Below, in pieces: positions 53,762 through 63,180 of a stretch of 64,000 bases of DNA. Numbering within the stretch: the first letter of the stretch is position 1; each line of letters opens with the position of its first letter. Made by a program: the position numbers and the translations under genes. The notes under the pieces are model-generated. The model saw only the letters and a program-made list of their open reading frames with translations, ran no database searches and was not told the DNA's origin. Source of the stretch: Paraburkholderia sp. BL9I2N2 (GTDB lineage: Bacteria; Pseudomonadota; Gammaproteobacteria; Burkholderiales; Burkholderiaceae). The DNA is taken from assembly GCF_004339745.1 (NCBI RefSeq), contig NZ_SMGP01000001.1, positions 1,488,001 through 1,552,000 of the forward strand, written 5' to 3'.

Positions 53762-54024
53762 GAGTTCGCGTCCGGATTGCGTTGTTCAGCGAGGATGTCT
53801 TCGAGCGTGCGCCCGTGTCCATGCGCGACGAACTTGAGGTCGTAGCCTGCCGCTTCGAGCAGGCGCACGAGCACGGACACGCTCATGTCGTTTTTGGCGA
53901 GCGTTTCCATACGCGCGACGGTGGTGCGCGCGACGCCCGCCCGGTGCGCCAGTTCCTCTTGCGACAGGTTGCTTTCGCGGCGCACGGCCTTCAGCATGTC
54001 CGATACATCGGCGAGATTGGTCAT
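53758..54024 (-). CDS. hipB: HipB-type antitoxin, XRE helix-turn-helix protein
   Basis: An 88-residue antitoxin and repressor. The XRE helix-turn-helix is ESNLSQEELAHRAGVARTTV (about residues 18-37). The start at 54024 was chosen because homology begins at MTNLADVSDMLKAVRRE; the frame continues upstream through the operator repeats, which argues against a longer protein. It overlaps hipA (ATGA). Its probable operators are the inverted repeats at 54026-54170. Confidence 0.9.
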   Translation of the reverse strand: MTNLADVSDMLKAVRRESNLSQEELAHRAGVARTTVARMETLAKNDMSVSVLVRLLEAAGYDLKFVAHGHGRTLEDILAEQRNPDANS

Positions 54025-54025
54025 T

Positions 54026-54043
54026 TGTAGCCCCGCGGCACCA
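54026..54043. promoter_or_regulatory. hipBA operator candidate, proximal
   Basis: TGTAGCCCCGCGGCACCA directly abuts the hipB start. It resembles the TGTAGCC-N4-GGCTACA pattern of the repeats upstream. Confidence 0.5.
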
Positions 54044-54066
54044 ATTTTGACGAATTCGTTTGTTAT

Positions 54067-54119
54067 TGTAGCCCATGAGGCACAAAACAGCTGATGAGAT
54101 TTGTGCCTCATGGGCTACA
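54067..54119. repeat. long perfect inverted repeat upstream of hipBA
   Basis: Two 20-base arms (54067-54086 TGTAGCCCATGAGGCACAAA and its exact complement at 54100-54119) with a 13-base centre. Each arm contains a TGTAGCC half-site. It is a probable double HipB operator; the RNA could also form a strong hairpin. Confidence 0.75.
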
Positions 54120-54130
54120 TTCTGAACGAA

Positions 54131-54170
54131 TTTTAGTATTTTGTAGCCCGCAGGCTACAAAATACTAAAA
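54131..54170. repeat. second perfect inverted repeat upstream of hipBA
   Basis: Two 18-base arms (TTTTAGTATTTTGTAGCC and its exact complement) around CGCA. The core TGTAGCC-CGCA-GGCTACA (54142-54159) is the clearest HipB operator candidate. Confidence 0.75.
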
Positions 54171-54292
54171 GCGCACCTTTGATGAGCCGACACCGACGCG
54201 CCCAAAGAAAAGCGGGCTTCCCGCTCGCGCGAAAGGCCCGCCGTTTGTTGCTTCATCCATCGCCACGCCGGGCAACGCGCCCGGCCCGGTCA

Positions 54293-55486
54293 TTACTTCA
54301 CCGCTCCACCTTCGAACCACGCGGCGATCTTCATCCGCTCCTCGTCGGTCATGTGCGTCACGTTGCCGAGCGGCATAGCCTTCAGCGTCACCGCTTGCTG
54401 ATAGATCCGCTGCGCGTTCTGCGAGATTTCATCCGGCGTATCCAGCAGCACGCCGGCCGGGGCGCTGCCCATCATCGTCGGATGCGCGGAGTGGCAAGCC
54501 ACGCAGCGCTGCTGCAGCACCGGTGCGATATCGGCCACCTTGACGGTCGGCGCGTTCGCCGCTTGCGCTTGCGGCACGATCGGCTTCGGCATGGTCCAGA
54601 AGAGGGCGGCGAACATCAGCGCGATGCCAACCAGCGGCAGATACCACAGCACCTGGCCACGGTGACGCATCACGAAGAACTGACGGATCAGCGCGCCGGC
54701 CAGCATGATGACCAGCAGCACGGCCCAGTTGTACGGATGCGTGTAGGTCATCGCGTAGTGGTTCGACAGCATCGCGAACACCACCGGCAGCGTGAAATAC
54801 GTGTTGTGCACCGAGCGTTGCTTGCCGCGCTTGCCGTAGATCGGGTTCGGCGTTTCACCCTTGAGCATCGCGTCGACCATCTTGCGCTGGCCCGGAATGA
54901 TCACGAAGAACACGTTGGCCGACATGATCGTCGCCAGCATCGCGCCCATGATCAGGTAAGCCGCGCGGCCCGCGAAGATATGGCACGCGAGCCACGCCGC
55001 GATCAGCACGTACACGCCGACGCAGATACCGAGCACCTTGTCCTTGTTGCCGAGAATGCGGCACAGCGAGTCGTACACGATCCAGCCGGCGGCGAGGAAG
55101 CCGAGCGCCGACGCGACCGCGACCACCGGGCCCATATCCAGCACGTTCTTGTCGATCAGGTAAGTGCTCGGCGAGAACAGATACAGCACGGTGAAGAGAC
55201 CGAAGCCCGACAGCCACGTGGTGTACGACGGCCACTTCGACCAGTGCAGATCGTCCGGCATTTCCGGCGGCGCGACGGTGTACTTCTGCATGTTGTAGAA
55301 GCCGCCGCCGTGCACGTGCCACAGTTCGCCGAACACGCCGCGCTTGCGCTGGTTCGGGTCAATCGGCGGCTTCAGGCTGTTGTCGAGCGCGACAAAATAA
55401 AACGATTCGCCGATCCATGCAATCGCGGCGATGACGTGGAACCAGCGAATCGCCAGATTCAACCAGTCTGTGATAAAGCCTTCCAT
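54293..55486 (-). CDS. puuD: urate hydroxylase PuuD, membrane protein with C-terminal cytochrome c
   Basis: A 397-residue enzyme that oxidises urate to 5-hydroxyisourate and passes electrons to the respiratory chain. About eight membrane helices (from LAIRWFHVIAAIAWIGESFY at the N-terminus) are followed by a periplasmic cytochrome c domain with heme motif CVACH (about residue 327). It replaces a soluble uricase. It faces the puuE operon and lies in the same direction as uraH, 347 bases downstream of it. Confidence 0.93.
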   Translation of the reverse strand: MEGFITDWLNLAIRWFHVIAAIAWIGESFYFVALDNSLKPPIDPNQRKRGVFGELWHVHGGGFYNMQKYTVAPPEMPDDLHWSKWPSYTTWLSGFGLFTVLYLFSPSTYLIDKNVLDMGPVVAVASALGFLAAGWIVYDSLCRILGNKDKVLGICVGVYVLIAAWLACHIFAGRAAYLIMGAMLATIMSANVFFVIIPGQRKMVDAMLKGETPNPIYGKRGKQRSVHNTYFTLPVVFAMLSNHYAMTYTHPYNWAVLLVIMLAGALIRQFFVMRHRGQVLWYLPLVGIALMFAALFWTMPKPIVPQAQAANAPTVKVADIAPVLQQRCVACHSAHPTMMGSAPAGVLLDTPDEISQNAQRIYQQAVTLKAMPLGNVTHMTDEERMKIAAWFEGGAVK

Positions 55487-55833
55487 GAAACTCCTCCACT
55501 TCTGATTCGTTGTACACGCGATGACGCTGTGTGCCTTCTAAAACCCGGCTGACGGGTCATTGGCAGGGCAGCACGAGCAGCACGTCACTGCGCAGACTGC
55601 GGGGTGAAGACGCGATGCGCTCAGTTCGCACAGCGCCGTTTTTTTATTGGCTCGTCGGTTGGGTCGCGTATGGGGCGAAGCGGGTCGAGCCGCATGCGTT
55701 CGATTGCGTTTCGCGGGTGCTCGCATGTGTCTCCATGAGCATCTGCGCAATGCAATCGAGCGCGACCGGTATGCTGCGCGAACTCGACCTCGCTTTGTCC
55801 AACACCTTTCCCGCACCTCGTGGCAGATGTCTC
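55487..55833. other. intergenic region between uraH and puuD
   Basis: 347 bases without a supported gene; it should contain the puuD promoter. A plus-strand open frame across it also runs into uraH and is not credible. Confidence 0.5.
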
Positions 55834-56187
55834 CTAGCTGCCGCGATACGTGCTGTACGACCACGGCGACACCAGTAGCGGCACGTGATAGTGCGCACTG
55901 GCATCGGCCACGCCGAAGCGCAACACGACGCGATCGACGAAGCGCGGCTCCGGCACCTTCGTGCCGATCGACGCGAAGTAGTCGCCGGCGCCGAACACGA
56001 GTTCGTATTCGCCCGCAACTAGCGCCTCGCCTTCGAGCAGCGGCTGGTCGCAACGACCGTCGTCATTGGTGGTAGTGGTTTTGAGCGCGCGGCGCGTATC
56101 GCCTGAGAGCGCGAAGAGTTCGACCTTGATGCCCGCACCGGGACGGCCGTTCGCGGTGTCGAGCACATGGGTAGTGAGCTTTCCCAT
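55834..56187 (-). CDS. uraH: 5-hydroxyisourate hydrolase
   Basis: A 117-residue transthyretin-like enzyme that hydrolyses 5-hydroxyisourate to OHCU, the step between PuuD and UraD. The three conserved regions are present: LTTHVLDTANGRPGAGIKVE, the GTKVPEPRFVDRVVLRF region, and the C-terminal YHVPLLVSPWSYSTYRGS with the diagnostic YRGS end. The ATG at 56187 follows AGGAAAA; a TTG two codons earlier is possible. Confidence 0.94.
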   Translation of the reverse strand: MGKLTTHVLDTANGRPGAGIKVELFALSGDTRRALKTTTTNDDGRCDQPLLEGEALVAGEYELVFGAGDYFASIGTKVPEPRFVDRVVLRFGVADASAHYHVPLLVSPWSYSTYRGS

Positions 56188-56724
56188 TCGCAATTTTCCT
56201 TATGTGAATGCGAGGTTTCGGCGGCAGCCCGATCCAGACACGTTTGCGGCGGATCGAGGCTCCACGTCAGTGGCTACATACCCGTCGGCGAATTGAAGCG
56301 AGCGCCGTGACAGCCATTGTAAAAAGGTTGTTCCGTCCAGCGCGCGCGAGATAAGAAAGATAATAGCTGGCGCATGACGGACAGCCTGCTGAAAGCCGCA
56401 ACGACTCGATTCCTTCGACTATTACAGCGCATTTGCCTTACCGGCGGATCGTACCGGCGCCAAAAAAGGCCCACTATATCGACGGCGTGAAGTTGGGTAT
56501 CGCATTGGCGTGAGTTGTCAGCATTATTTTGGCCGTCGAAGGTTACGTCTGTGCGTTGCAGCAAACGCGAATCGACGACGATTCAGCCGCGACGCACCCC
56601 GAAGACGGCGGAAACACGCTGGGTAACCGGGCCAACGGCGTTCGACGGGACGCGGCGGCACGGTGGCGTGCCGGCACATCGCGTTCGAACGGCTTTGCAC
56701 GGAAGCAATGAAGCGGAGAAACGA
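56188..56724. promoter_or_regulatory. divergent intergenic region, uraH / aminohydrolase
   Basis: 537 bases between divergent genes, with an AT-richer part near 56330-56420. It should hold both promoters and perhaps sites for the LysR regulator at 58186. The aminohydrolase frame is open through part of it but is not protein-like. Confidence 0.45.
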
Positions 56725-58122
56725 ATGACGATGGAACAAGCGGCTAATCAAACGAATAAGCCCAAAAAAACGATGCTGGTGAAGCACGCGGACGTGCTGG
56801 TTACGATGGACGGCGCCCGGCGCGAACTGCGCGACGGCGGCCTGTATATCGAGGACAACCGCATCGTCGCGGTCGGACCGACGGCGGAACTGCCGCAAAC
56901 CGCCGACGAAGTGCTGGACATGCGTGGACATCTGGTGATTCCGGGTCTCGTGAACACGCACCACCACATGTATCAGAGCCTGACGCGCGCGATTCCCGCC
57001 GCGCAGAACGCCGAATTGTTCGGCTGGCTGACCAACCTCTACAAGGTGTGGGCGAACCTCACACCGGAGATGATCGAAGTCTCGACGCTGACGGCAATGG
57101 CCGAGCTGTTGCTGTCCGGTTGCACGACTTCGAGCGATCACTTGTACATCTATCCGAACGGCAGCCGGCTCGACGACAGCATTGCGGCGGCGCGCCGGAT
57201 CGGCATGCGTTTTCACGCGGCGCGCGGCAGTATGAGCGTGGGGCAGAAAGACGGCGGCCTGCCGCCGGATTCGGTGGTCGAACGTGAAGCGGACATTCTG
57301 AAGGATACGCAGCGCCTGATCGAGACATACCACGACGAAGGCCGTTACGCGATGCTGCGCGTGGTGGTCGCGCCATGCTCGCCGTTCTCGGTGAGCCGCG
57401 ATCTGATGCGTGAATCGGCGGTCATGGCGCGGCGGTACGGCGTGTCGATGCATACGCACCTCGCGGAGAACGTCAACGACATCGCGTATAGCCGCGAGAA
57501 GTTCGGTATGACGCCGGCGGAGTATGCGGAAGACCTCGGCTGGGTCGGTCATGACGTGTGGCATGCGCACTGTGTGCAACTCGACGACGCGGGCATCGAG
57601 CTGTTCGCGCGCACCGGCACCGGCGTTGCGCATTGTCCGTGTTCGAACATGCGGCTTGCGTCGGGCATCGCGCCGGTCAAGCGCATGCGTCTGGCGGGCG
57701 TGCCGGTGGGTTTGGGCGTCGACGGATCGGCGTCGAACGACGGCGCGCAGATGATCGCCGAAGTGCGTCAGGCGTTGCTGTTGCAGCGAGTCGGCTTCGG
57801 GCCGGATGCGATGACCGCGCGCGAGGCATTGGAAATCGCGACGCTCGGTGGCGCGAAAGTGCTCAATCGCGACGACATCGGCGCATTGGCACCCGGCATG
57901 GCGGCGGATTTCGTGTCGTTCGATTTGCGTCAGCCGCTCTTCGCGGGCGCGTTGCATGACCCGGTCGCGGCGCTCGTGTTCTGCGCGCCGTCACAAGTGA
58001 GCTACAGCGTGATCGGCGGCAAGGTGGTCGTGAAGGACGGGCAGTTGACGACGCTGGAACTCGGACCGGTGATCGAGCAGCACAACCGGTTGGCGAAGAC
58101 GCTTTACGAAGCAGCGGCGTAA
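56725..58122 (+). CDS. guanine/8-oxoguanine deaminase-type aminohydrolase
   Basis: A 465-residue metal-dependent amidohydrolase of the TrzN/AtzB and 8-oxoguanine deaminase group. Metal ligands are in LVNTHHHMYQSLTRAIPAAQ (about residue 78), MHTHLAENVND (about residue 245), WHAHCVQLDD and LGVDGSASND. The start ATG has CGGAGAA upstream. In this purine context deamination of 8-oxoguanine to urate, or of guanine to xanthine, is the most likely reaction; triazine hydrolysis is unlikely. Confidence 0.88.
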   Translation: MTMEQAANQTNKPKKTMLVKHADVLVTMDGARRELRDGGLYIEDNRIVAVGPTAELPQTADEVLDMRGHLVIPGLVNTHHHMYQSLTRAIPAAQNAELFGWLTNLYKVWANLTPEMIEVSTLTAMAELLLSGCTTSSDHLYIYPNGSRLDDSIAAARRIGMRFHAARGSMSVGQKDGGLPPDSVVEREADILKDTQRLIETYHDEGRYAMLRVVVAPCSPFSVSRDLMRESAVMARRYGVSMHTHLAENVNDIAYSREKFGMTPAEYAEDLGWVGHDVWHAHCVQLDDAGIELFARTGTGVAHCPCSNMRLASGIAPVKRMRLAGVPVGLGVDGSASNDGAQMIAEVRQALLLQRVGFGPDAMTAREALEIATLGGAKVLNRDDIGALAPGMAADFVSFDLRQPLFAGALHDPVAALVFCAPSQVSYSVIGGKVVVKDGQLTTLELGPVIEQHNRLAKTLYEAAA

Positions 58123-58134
58123 CGGGGAGGGTGA

Positions 58135-58170
58135 GGTTATCGGCGACGAGACACATAACCGCCGATAACC
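58135..58170. terminator. hairpin between convergent aminohydrolase and LysR genes
   Basis: GGTTATCGGCG and CGCCGATAACC make a perfect 11-bp stem with a 14-base loop. It lacks T tracts but is placed to end both convergent transcripts. Confidence 0.5.
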
Positions 58171-58185
58171 CACAAACGCAAAGAC

Positions 58186-59118
58186 TCAAGGCTTGTCGAT
58201 CAACGTCTTGGTCGCTTCGGCAACCAGGCTGCGCAACCAGCGCACTTCATCGGAGTAATGCACGCGCTCGTGCCACAACTGGTAGTACTGCATCGGCGGG
58301 AAATCGAGCGGTGCGGGCACGACCGTGAGCGGCAGGAACTTGGCGTAGTAATCGGCAAAGAGACGCGTCGTCGTGAAGATCAGATCGGACTTGATCAGCA
58401 CGTACGGCGCCAGATTGAAGTACGGCAAGGTCACGACCACATGACGCTTTAAGCGCTCGCGCGCGAGGTGCACGTCGATCGCGCCGCGCTGGCCCACCGA
58501 ATAAGGAGTAGGCGCGAGATGCGGCGCATTCAGGTACTGGTCGAGCGTGAGGCCGCCGCGTTTGGCGAACGGATGCGTGTTGCTCATCAGGCAGACGATC
58601 TGATCGACGAACAGGTTCGACAGGTGCAACTGCTCCGGCGGCTCCGGCCAGTTGCCGACCACGATGTCGAGCTTGCCGTCCTCGAGCGCGAGTTCGTAGT
58701 CGAAGGCCGGTCCCAGCGAGTGAAACTCGAGCGTCGCGTTCGGCGCGGCCTGGCGAAAGCGTTCGACCACCGTCGGCACGAACAGCACATTCAGATAGTC
58801 CGGGCAGCCGATCCGGTAGCAACGGATGGACGTGGCCGGATCGAAGTTGTGCTGCTGGAACTTGATGCGTTCGATCTCGCGCAGCGCGTTCTGCACCGGT
58901 TCAAGCAGGCGCAGGCCGTATTCCGTCGGCACCATGCCGGATTTGCCGCGCACCAGCAGCGGGTCGCCGGTGATGTCGCGCAAACGGCGCAGCGCCGCGC
59001 TGATGGCGGGTTGCGATTGATTCAGTTTGACGGCCGCGCGCGTGACGCTGCGTTCCATCAAGAGGGTGTGCAAGACGCGTAATAGATAAGTATCGATCGC
59101 CTCGCGTTGCTGACTCAT
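58186..59118 (-). CDS. LysR-family transcriptional regulator
   Basis: A 310-residue LysR regulator. The helix-turn-helix is SVTRAAVKLNQSQPAISAAL, then RRLRDITGDPLLVRGKSGMV as in the NodD/PnbR-like branch. It is divergent from the nucleoside ABC operon (251 bases between starts) and convergent with the aminohydrolase gene, so it probably regulates purine uptake or breakdown. The effector is unknown. Confidence 0.92.
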   Translation of the reverse strand: MSQQREAIDTYLLRVLHTLLMERSVTRAAVKLNQSQPAISAALRRLRDITGDPLLVRGKSGMVPTEYGLRLLEPVQNALREIERIKFQQHNFDPATSIRCYRIGCPDYLNVLFVPTVVERFRQAAPNATLEFHSLGPAFDYELALEDGKLDIVVGNWPEPPEQLHLSNLFVDQIVCLMSNTHPFAKRGGLTLDQYLNAPHLAPTPYSVGQRGAIDVHLARERLKRHVVVTLPYFNLAPYVLIKSDLIFTTTRLFADYYAKFLPLTVVPAPLDFPPMQYYQLWHERVHYSDEVRWLRSLVAEATKTLIDKP

Positions 59119-59369
59119 GACTTCTCCGAAATATATGTGCTGGCTGATCGAACGGGCGTGGGAGTATATGACTTTTAATATGAACGAGACGCCGCGTCAA
59201 GAGTGGGATACCCGCAGAGCGCGCTGCGGCGCGGGTTTGCGGGGAATTTTGGCGGCTCGACTGACTGGGTCGAATTAGGTATTGTCATCCGGTTGTGGTG
59301 ACGGATCGGCCGCCGGCAAGGTGGACGGACGCGCTGTTACCGGCAGTCACTGACGTACTACGGAATCAC
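59119..59369. promoter_or_regulatory. divergent promoter region, LysR / nucleoside ABC operon
   Basis: 251 bases with a short AT-rich block (TATATGACTTTTAATATGAA, about 59164-59183) close to the LysR start. It is a likely LysR binding and promoter area. Confidence 0.45.
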
Positions 59370-60972
59370 ATGAGCGACTCTTCTTATAGCGACGGCGCCG
59401 CCGCGCAGCCGGCAGACAGGCCGGAACAGGCGGCGCCCCGGTTGGTGCTTCAAGGCATCACCAAACAATACCCGGCCGTGCGAGCCAACGACGACGTCAC
59501 GTTGATCGTCGCGCCGGGCGAGATCCATGCCGTGCTCGGCGAAAATGGCGCCGGCAAAAGCACGCTGATGAAAATCATCTACGGCGCGGTGCGGCCCGAC
59601 GCCGGCGAGATTCGCTGGGAAGGCCAGACGGTCGAGATCGCCAATCCGGCGGCGGCGCGCAAGTTGGGCATCGGCATGGTGTTCCAGCATTTTTCGCTGT
59701 TCGAGACGCTCACGGTCGGCGAAAACATCGCGCTCGCGCTCGACGAACCGTTCGATCTGAAGACGCTGTCCAAGCGCATCCGCGAAGTCTCGGCCGACTA
59801 CGGGCTCGACATCGACCCGCAGCGTCACGTGCATAGCCTGACGGTGGGCGAGCGGCAACGCGTCGAGATCGTCCCGCTGTCTGCTGCAGAACCCGCGTCT
59901 GCTGATCATGGATGAGCCGACTTCGGTGCTGACGCCGCAAGCGGTCCGCAAACTGTTCGAGACGCTACGGCGGCTCGCCGCCGAAGGCTGCAGCATTCTC
60001 TACATCAGCCACAAGCTCGACGAAATCCAGGAACTGTGCGACACCGCGACAGTGATGCGCGGCGGCCGCGTGACCGGTCACGTGAAGCCGAAGGGCGAAA
60101 CCCACGCGTCGCTCGCTCAATTGATGGTCGGCCATTCGCTGCCGGATTACACGCGGCGCGAACACAACCCGGGCGCGGTGCTGCTCGACGTGAAGCAACT
60201 CTCGGTGGAAAGCGACGACCCGTTCGGCACCTCGCTGCGTGACGTGTCGTTCGGCGTGCATGCGGGCGAGATCTTCGGCATCGCGGGCGTCTCGGGCAAT
60301 GGACAGGCGGAACTGCTGTCGGCGCTGTCGGGCGAAAAGCGCGGCGTGCGTGCCGACGCGGTCACGATTTGCGGCAAGGCGGCGGGACGCCTCGGCGCAG
60401 GCGGCCGACGTGCGCTCGGCTTCGGCTTCGTGCCGGAAGAGCGTCTTGGCCGCGGCGCGGTGCCGGCCATGACGCTGTCGGAAAACGCGCTGCTCACCGC
60501 GCATCGTCAGCAGATGGTGAGTTCGGGCTGGATCAAGGCCGGCGCGATGCGCGCATTTGCGAAGCGCTGCATCGACGCTTTCGACGTGCGCTGCGGCGGC
60601 TCGGAAGCGCTCGCGCAAAGTCTGTCGGGCGGCAATCTGCAGAAATACATCATGGGCCGCGAGATTCTGCAGGCGCCCAAGGTGCTGGTGGTCGCGCAGC
60701 CTACGTGGGGCGTCGACGTCGGCGCGGCGGCGTTCATTCGCCAGCAGTTGCTCGATCTGTCGGCGCGCGGTGTGGCGATTCTGGTGATCTCGGAGGAGTT
60801 AGAAGAGTTGTTCGACATCTGCGATCGCATCGCGGTGCTGGCAGGCGGCAGACTCTCGCCGGTACGCGCCACGGGAGCGACCAACGCCGAGGAAATCGGC
60901 CGCTGGATGGCGGGGCTGTTCGGCGATCGCGAGGGCGCAGCGCCTTCGGCGGAACAACCGGCGCATGCCTGA
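59370..60972 (+). pseudogene. nucleoside ABC transporter ATP-binding protein, frameshifted near 59873 (possibly a sequencing error)
   Basis: A dual-ATPase subunit of the BMP-type nucleoside transporter. The first part has Walker A GENGAGKST and reads to VGERQRVEIV; it then runs into a stop. The second frame continues as CLLQNPRLLIMDEPTSVLTP, a normal Walker B, and the complete second ATPase domain (LSGGNLQKYIMGREI). The span of 1603 bases is one over a multiple of three, and removing one C from the CCC at 59873-59875 restores a 533-residue protein. The flanking operon genes are intact, so a sequencing error is at least as likely as a mutation. Confidence 0.87.
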
Positions 60973-61047
60973 GCGGGCGTCTGTCGCGCGAATACGCGTG
61001 AGCTCGCCCGGCATCAGAACGAGAACCATATCACTCACACGCTACCC

Positions 61048-62154
61048 ATGATTCTTCCGTATCGACTCGAAGCACGCACGACGCCCTCGCGCACCATGCA
61101 GCTCGCCGTGCCGCTGATCGCCGCGTTGCTCACGCTCGCGATCGGCTTTCTGATCTTCAGCCTCGTCGGCCGCGATCCGCTGCAGGCCATGCACGCGTTT
61201 TTCATCGAGCCGCTGTCCAGCGTGAACGGCTGGTCCGAGCTGCTGCTGAAGGCATCGCCGTTGTGCCTGATCGGCTTGGGTCTCGCCATCGGCTATCGCG
61301 CCAACGTCTGGAACATCGGCGCCGAAGGGCAAATGCTGCTCGGCGGCATCGCCGCGAGCGGCGTCGCGATCTATTTCGATCAGGCCACCGGCTGGTGGAT
61401 TTTGCCGACCATGATGATTGCCGGCGTGCTGGGCGGCATGGCGTGGGCGGCGATTCCGGCGCTGCTCAAAAGCCGCTTCAACACCAACGAGATTCTCGTC
61501 AGCCTGATGCTCACGTATGTGGCCACGCAACTGCTGATCTACCTGGTGAGCGGCCCGTGGCGCGATCCGCAGGGCATGAACTTCCCACTCTCGGAGATGT
61601 TCAGCGGCGACGCGCTCTATCCGACCTTCTCCGGCGACTGGCACTGGAAATGGCTGCGCGGCACGCGTCTGAACGCATCGGTGTTCGTCACGCTGATCGC
61701 GATTCCGCTCGTGTGGGTTTTCATGCGCAAGAGCTTCGCGGGCTACCGCATGAACGTCGGCGGTCTCGCGCCGCTCGCCGCGCGCTACGCCGGCTTCTCC
61801 GACAAGAAGACGATCTGGACGTCGCTGCTGATCAGCGGCGGCCTCGCGGGCCTCGCCGGCATGGGCGAGATCTCCGGTCCGATCGGGCAGTTGCAGGCCA
61901 CGTGGTCGCCGGGTTACGGCTTCACAGCGATCATCGTCGTGTTCGTGGGGCGGCTGCATCCGCTCGGCATCGTGCTCGCGAGCCTGCTGATGGCGTTGCT
62001 CTATCTCGGCGGCGAAGCCGTGCAGACCTCGATGCAACTGCCGCAGGCGCTTTCCGGCGTGTTCCAGGGGCTGTTGCTGTTCTGCCTGCTGGGTGCCGAC
62101 CTGTTCGTGAACTATCGCGTGCGCCGCCGAACGCTGGCCGCCCAGGTTCACTGA
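61048..62154 (+). CDS. nucleoside ABC transporter permease 1 (BMP-associated)
   Basis: A 368-residue inner-membrane permease of the BPD_transp_2 family, YufP/NupB type. It has about nine helices. NIGAEGQMLLGGIAASGVAI and the GFTAIIVVFVGRLHPLGIVL segment are characteristic. It lies 75 bases after the ATPase gene and 43 before the second permease. With them it forms a purine nucleoside or base importer. Confidence 0.92.
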   Translation: MILPYRLEARTTPSRTMQLAVPLIAALLTLAIGFLIFSLVGRDPLQAMHAFFIEPLSSVNGWSELLLKASPLCLIGLGLAIGYRANVWNIGAEGQMLLGGIAASGVAIYFDQATGWWILPTMMIAGVLGGMAWAAIPALLKSRFNTNEILVSLMLTYVATQLLIYLVSGPWRDPQGMNFPLSEMFSGDALYPTFSGDWHWKWLRGTRLNASVFVTLIAIPLVWVFMRKSFAGYRMNVGGLAPLAARYAGFSDKKTIWTSLLISGGLAGLAGMGEISGPIGQLQATWSPGYGFTAIIVVFVGRLHPLGIVLASLLMALLYLGGEAVQTSMQLPQALSGVFQGLLLFCLLGADLFVNYRVRRRTLAAQVH

Positions 62155-62197
62155 TCAGCTCTCTGACATTCGCTCACTGATTTATCGCCGGATCCAC

Positions 62198-63127
62198 ATG
62201 GACATTCAACAAGCCAGCTCGCTCACGTCGAGCGCCGTCACCGCCGCGATTCCGCTGATGTTCGCGGGCGCGGGCGAACTCGTCACCGAAAAATCGGGCG
62301 TCCTCAACCTCGGCGTCGAAGGCATGATGCTGATGGGCGCGGTGACCGGCTACGCGGTCACCGCGATCACCGGCAGCCCGTGGCTCGGCGTGCTTGCCGC
62401 GATCGGCGCCGGTCTCGCGATGTCGCTGCTGTTCGCGTTTCTCACGCTCACCATGCTCGCCAATCAGGTCGCCACCGGCCTTTCGCTGACGATCTTCGGC
62501 ATCGGCCTCTCGGCGTACGTCGGCAAGCCGTACACGTCGGCTGCGGTGCGCGCGACCATCGACACGTGGACGATTCCCGGCCTCTCGAAGATCCCGGTGC
62601 TCGGTCCAGCGTTCTTCAGCCTCACGCCGCTCGATTACCTCGCGTTCCTGATGTTCGCGGTAATCGGCTGGTTCCTGTACCGCACGCGCGCGGGCCTCGT
62701 ACTGCGCTCGGTCGGCGAATCGCCGCAGGTCGCGCACTCGGTCGGCTTTCCGGTGGTCGGTGTGCGTTACGGCGCGGTCGCGTTCGGCGGTGGCATGGCC
62801 GGGCTCGCGGGCGGCTACTACTCGATCGTCAATCTGCACCTGTGGCAGGAACAGCTCACCTCGGGCCGCGGCTGGATCGCGCTCGCGCTGGTCGTGTTCG
62901 CGACGTGGCGCCCGGGGCGCCTGCTGATCGGCGCGCTGCTGTTCGGCGCCGTGACGGGCCTGCAGTTCTACGCCCAGGCGATCGGCGTGCCGGTGCCGAC
63001 GCAATTTCTCGCGATGCTGCCGTACGTCGCGACGGTCGTCGTGCTGGTGCTGATCTCGCGCAATCCGAACACGATCCGTCTGAATGCGCCGGCGTCGTTG
63101 GGCAAACCGTTTTTCTCGGCGGGCTGA
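62198..63127 (+). CDS. nucleoside ABC transporter permease 2 (BMP-associated)
   Basis: A 309-residue permease, YufQ type. The conserved [20 protein letters not shown] lies near the N-terminus and [17 protein letters not shown] in the middle. It pairs with permease 1 as a heterodimeric channel. It starts 43 bases after it and is followed by the binding-protein gene. Confidence 0.92.
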   Translation: MDIQQASSLTSSAVTAAIPLMFAGAGELVTEKSGVLNLGVEGMMLMGAVTGYAVTAITGSPWLGVLAAIGAGLAMSLLFAFLTLTMLANQVATGLSLTIFGIGLSAYVGKPYTSAAVRATIDTWTIPGLSKIPVLGPAFFSLTPLDYLAFLMFAVIGWFLYRTRAGLVLRSVGESPQVAHSVGFPVVGVRYGAVAFGGGMAGLAGGYYSIVNLHLWQEQLTSGRGWIALALVVFATWRPGRLLIGALLFGAVTGLQFYAQAIGVPVPTQFLAMLPYVATVVVLVLISRNPNTIRLNAPASLGKPFFSAG

Positions 63128-63180
63128 CCGACCATCGACTTCGCTTTTCACATCATTCGATAAACACGACAGGAGAAAAC

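Noticed and set aside
54067..54170. Inverted repeats as transposon ends or CRISPR repeats
   Set aside because: They do not flank a transposase and are not regularly spaced; their position before hipB and shared half-sites fit operators better.
56524..57957. Long open frame opposite the aminohydrolase
   Set aside because: Antisense shadow with no ribosome binding site or recognisable domain.
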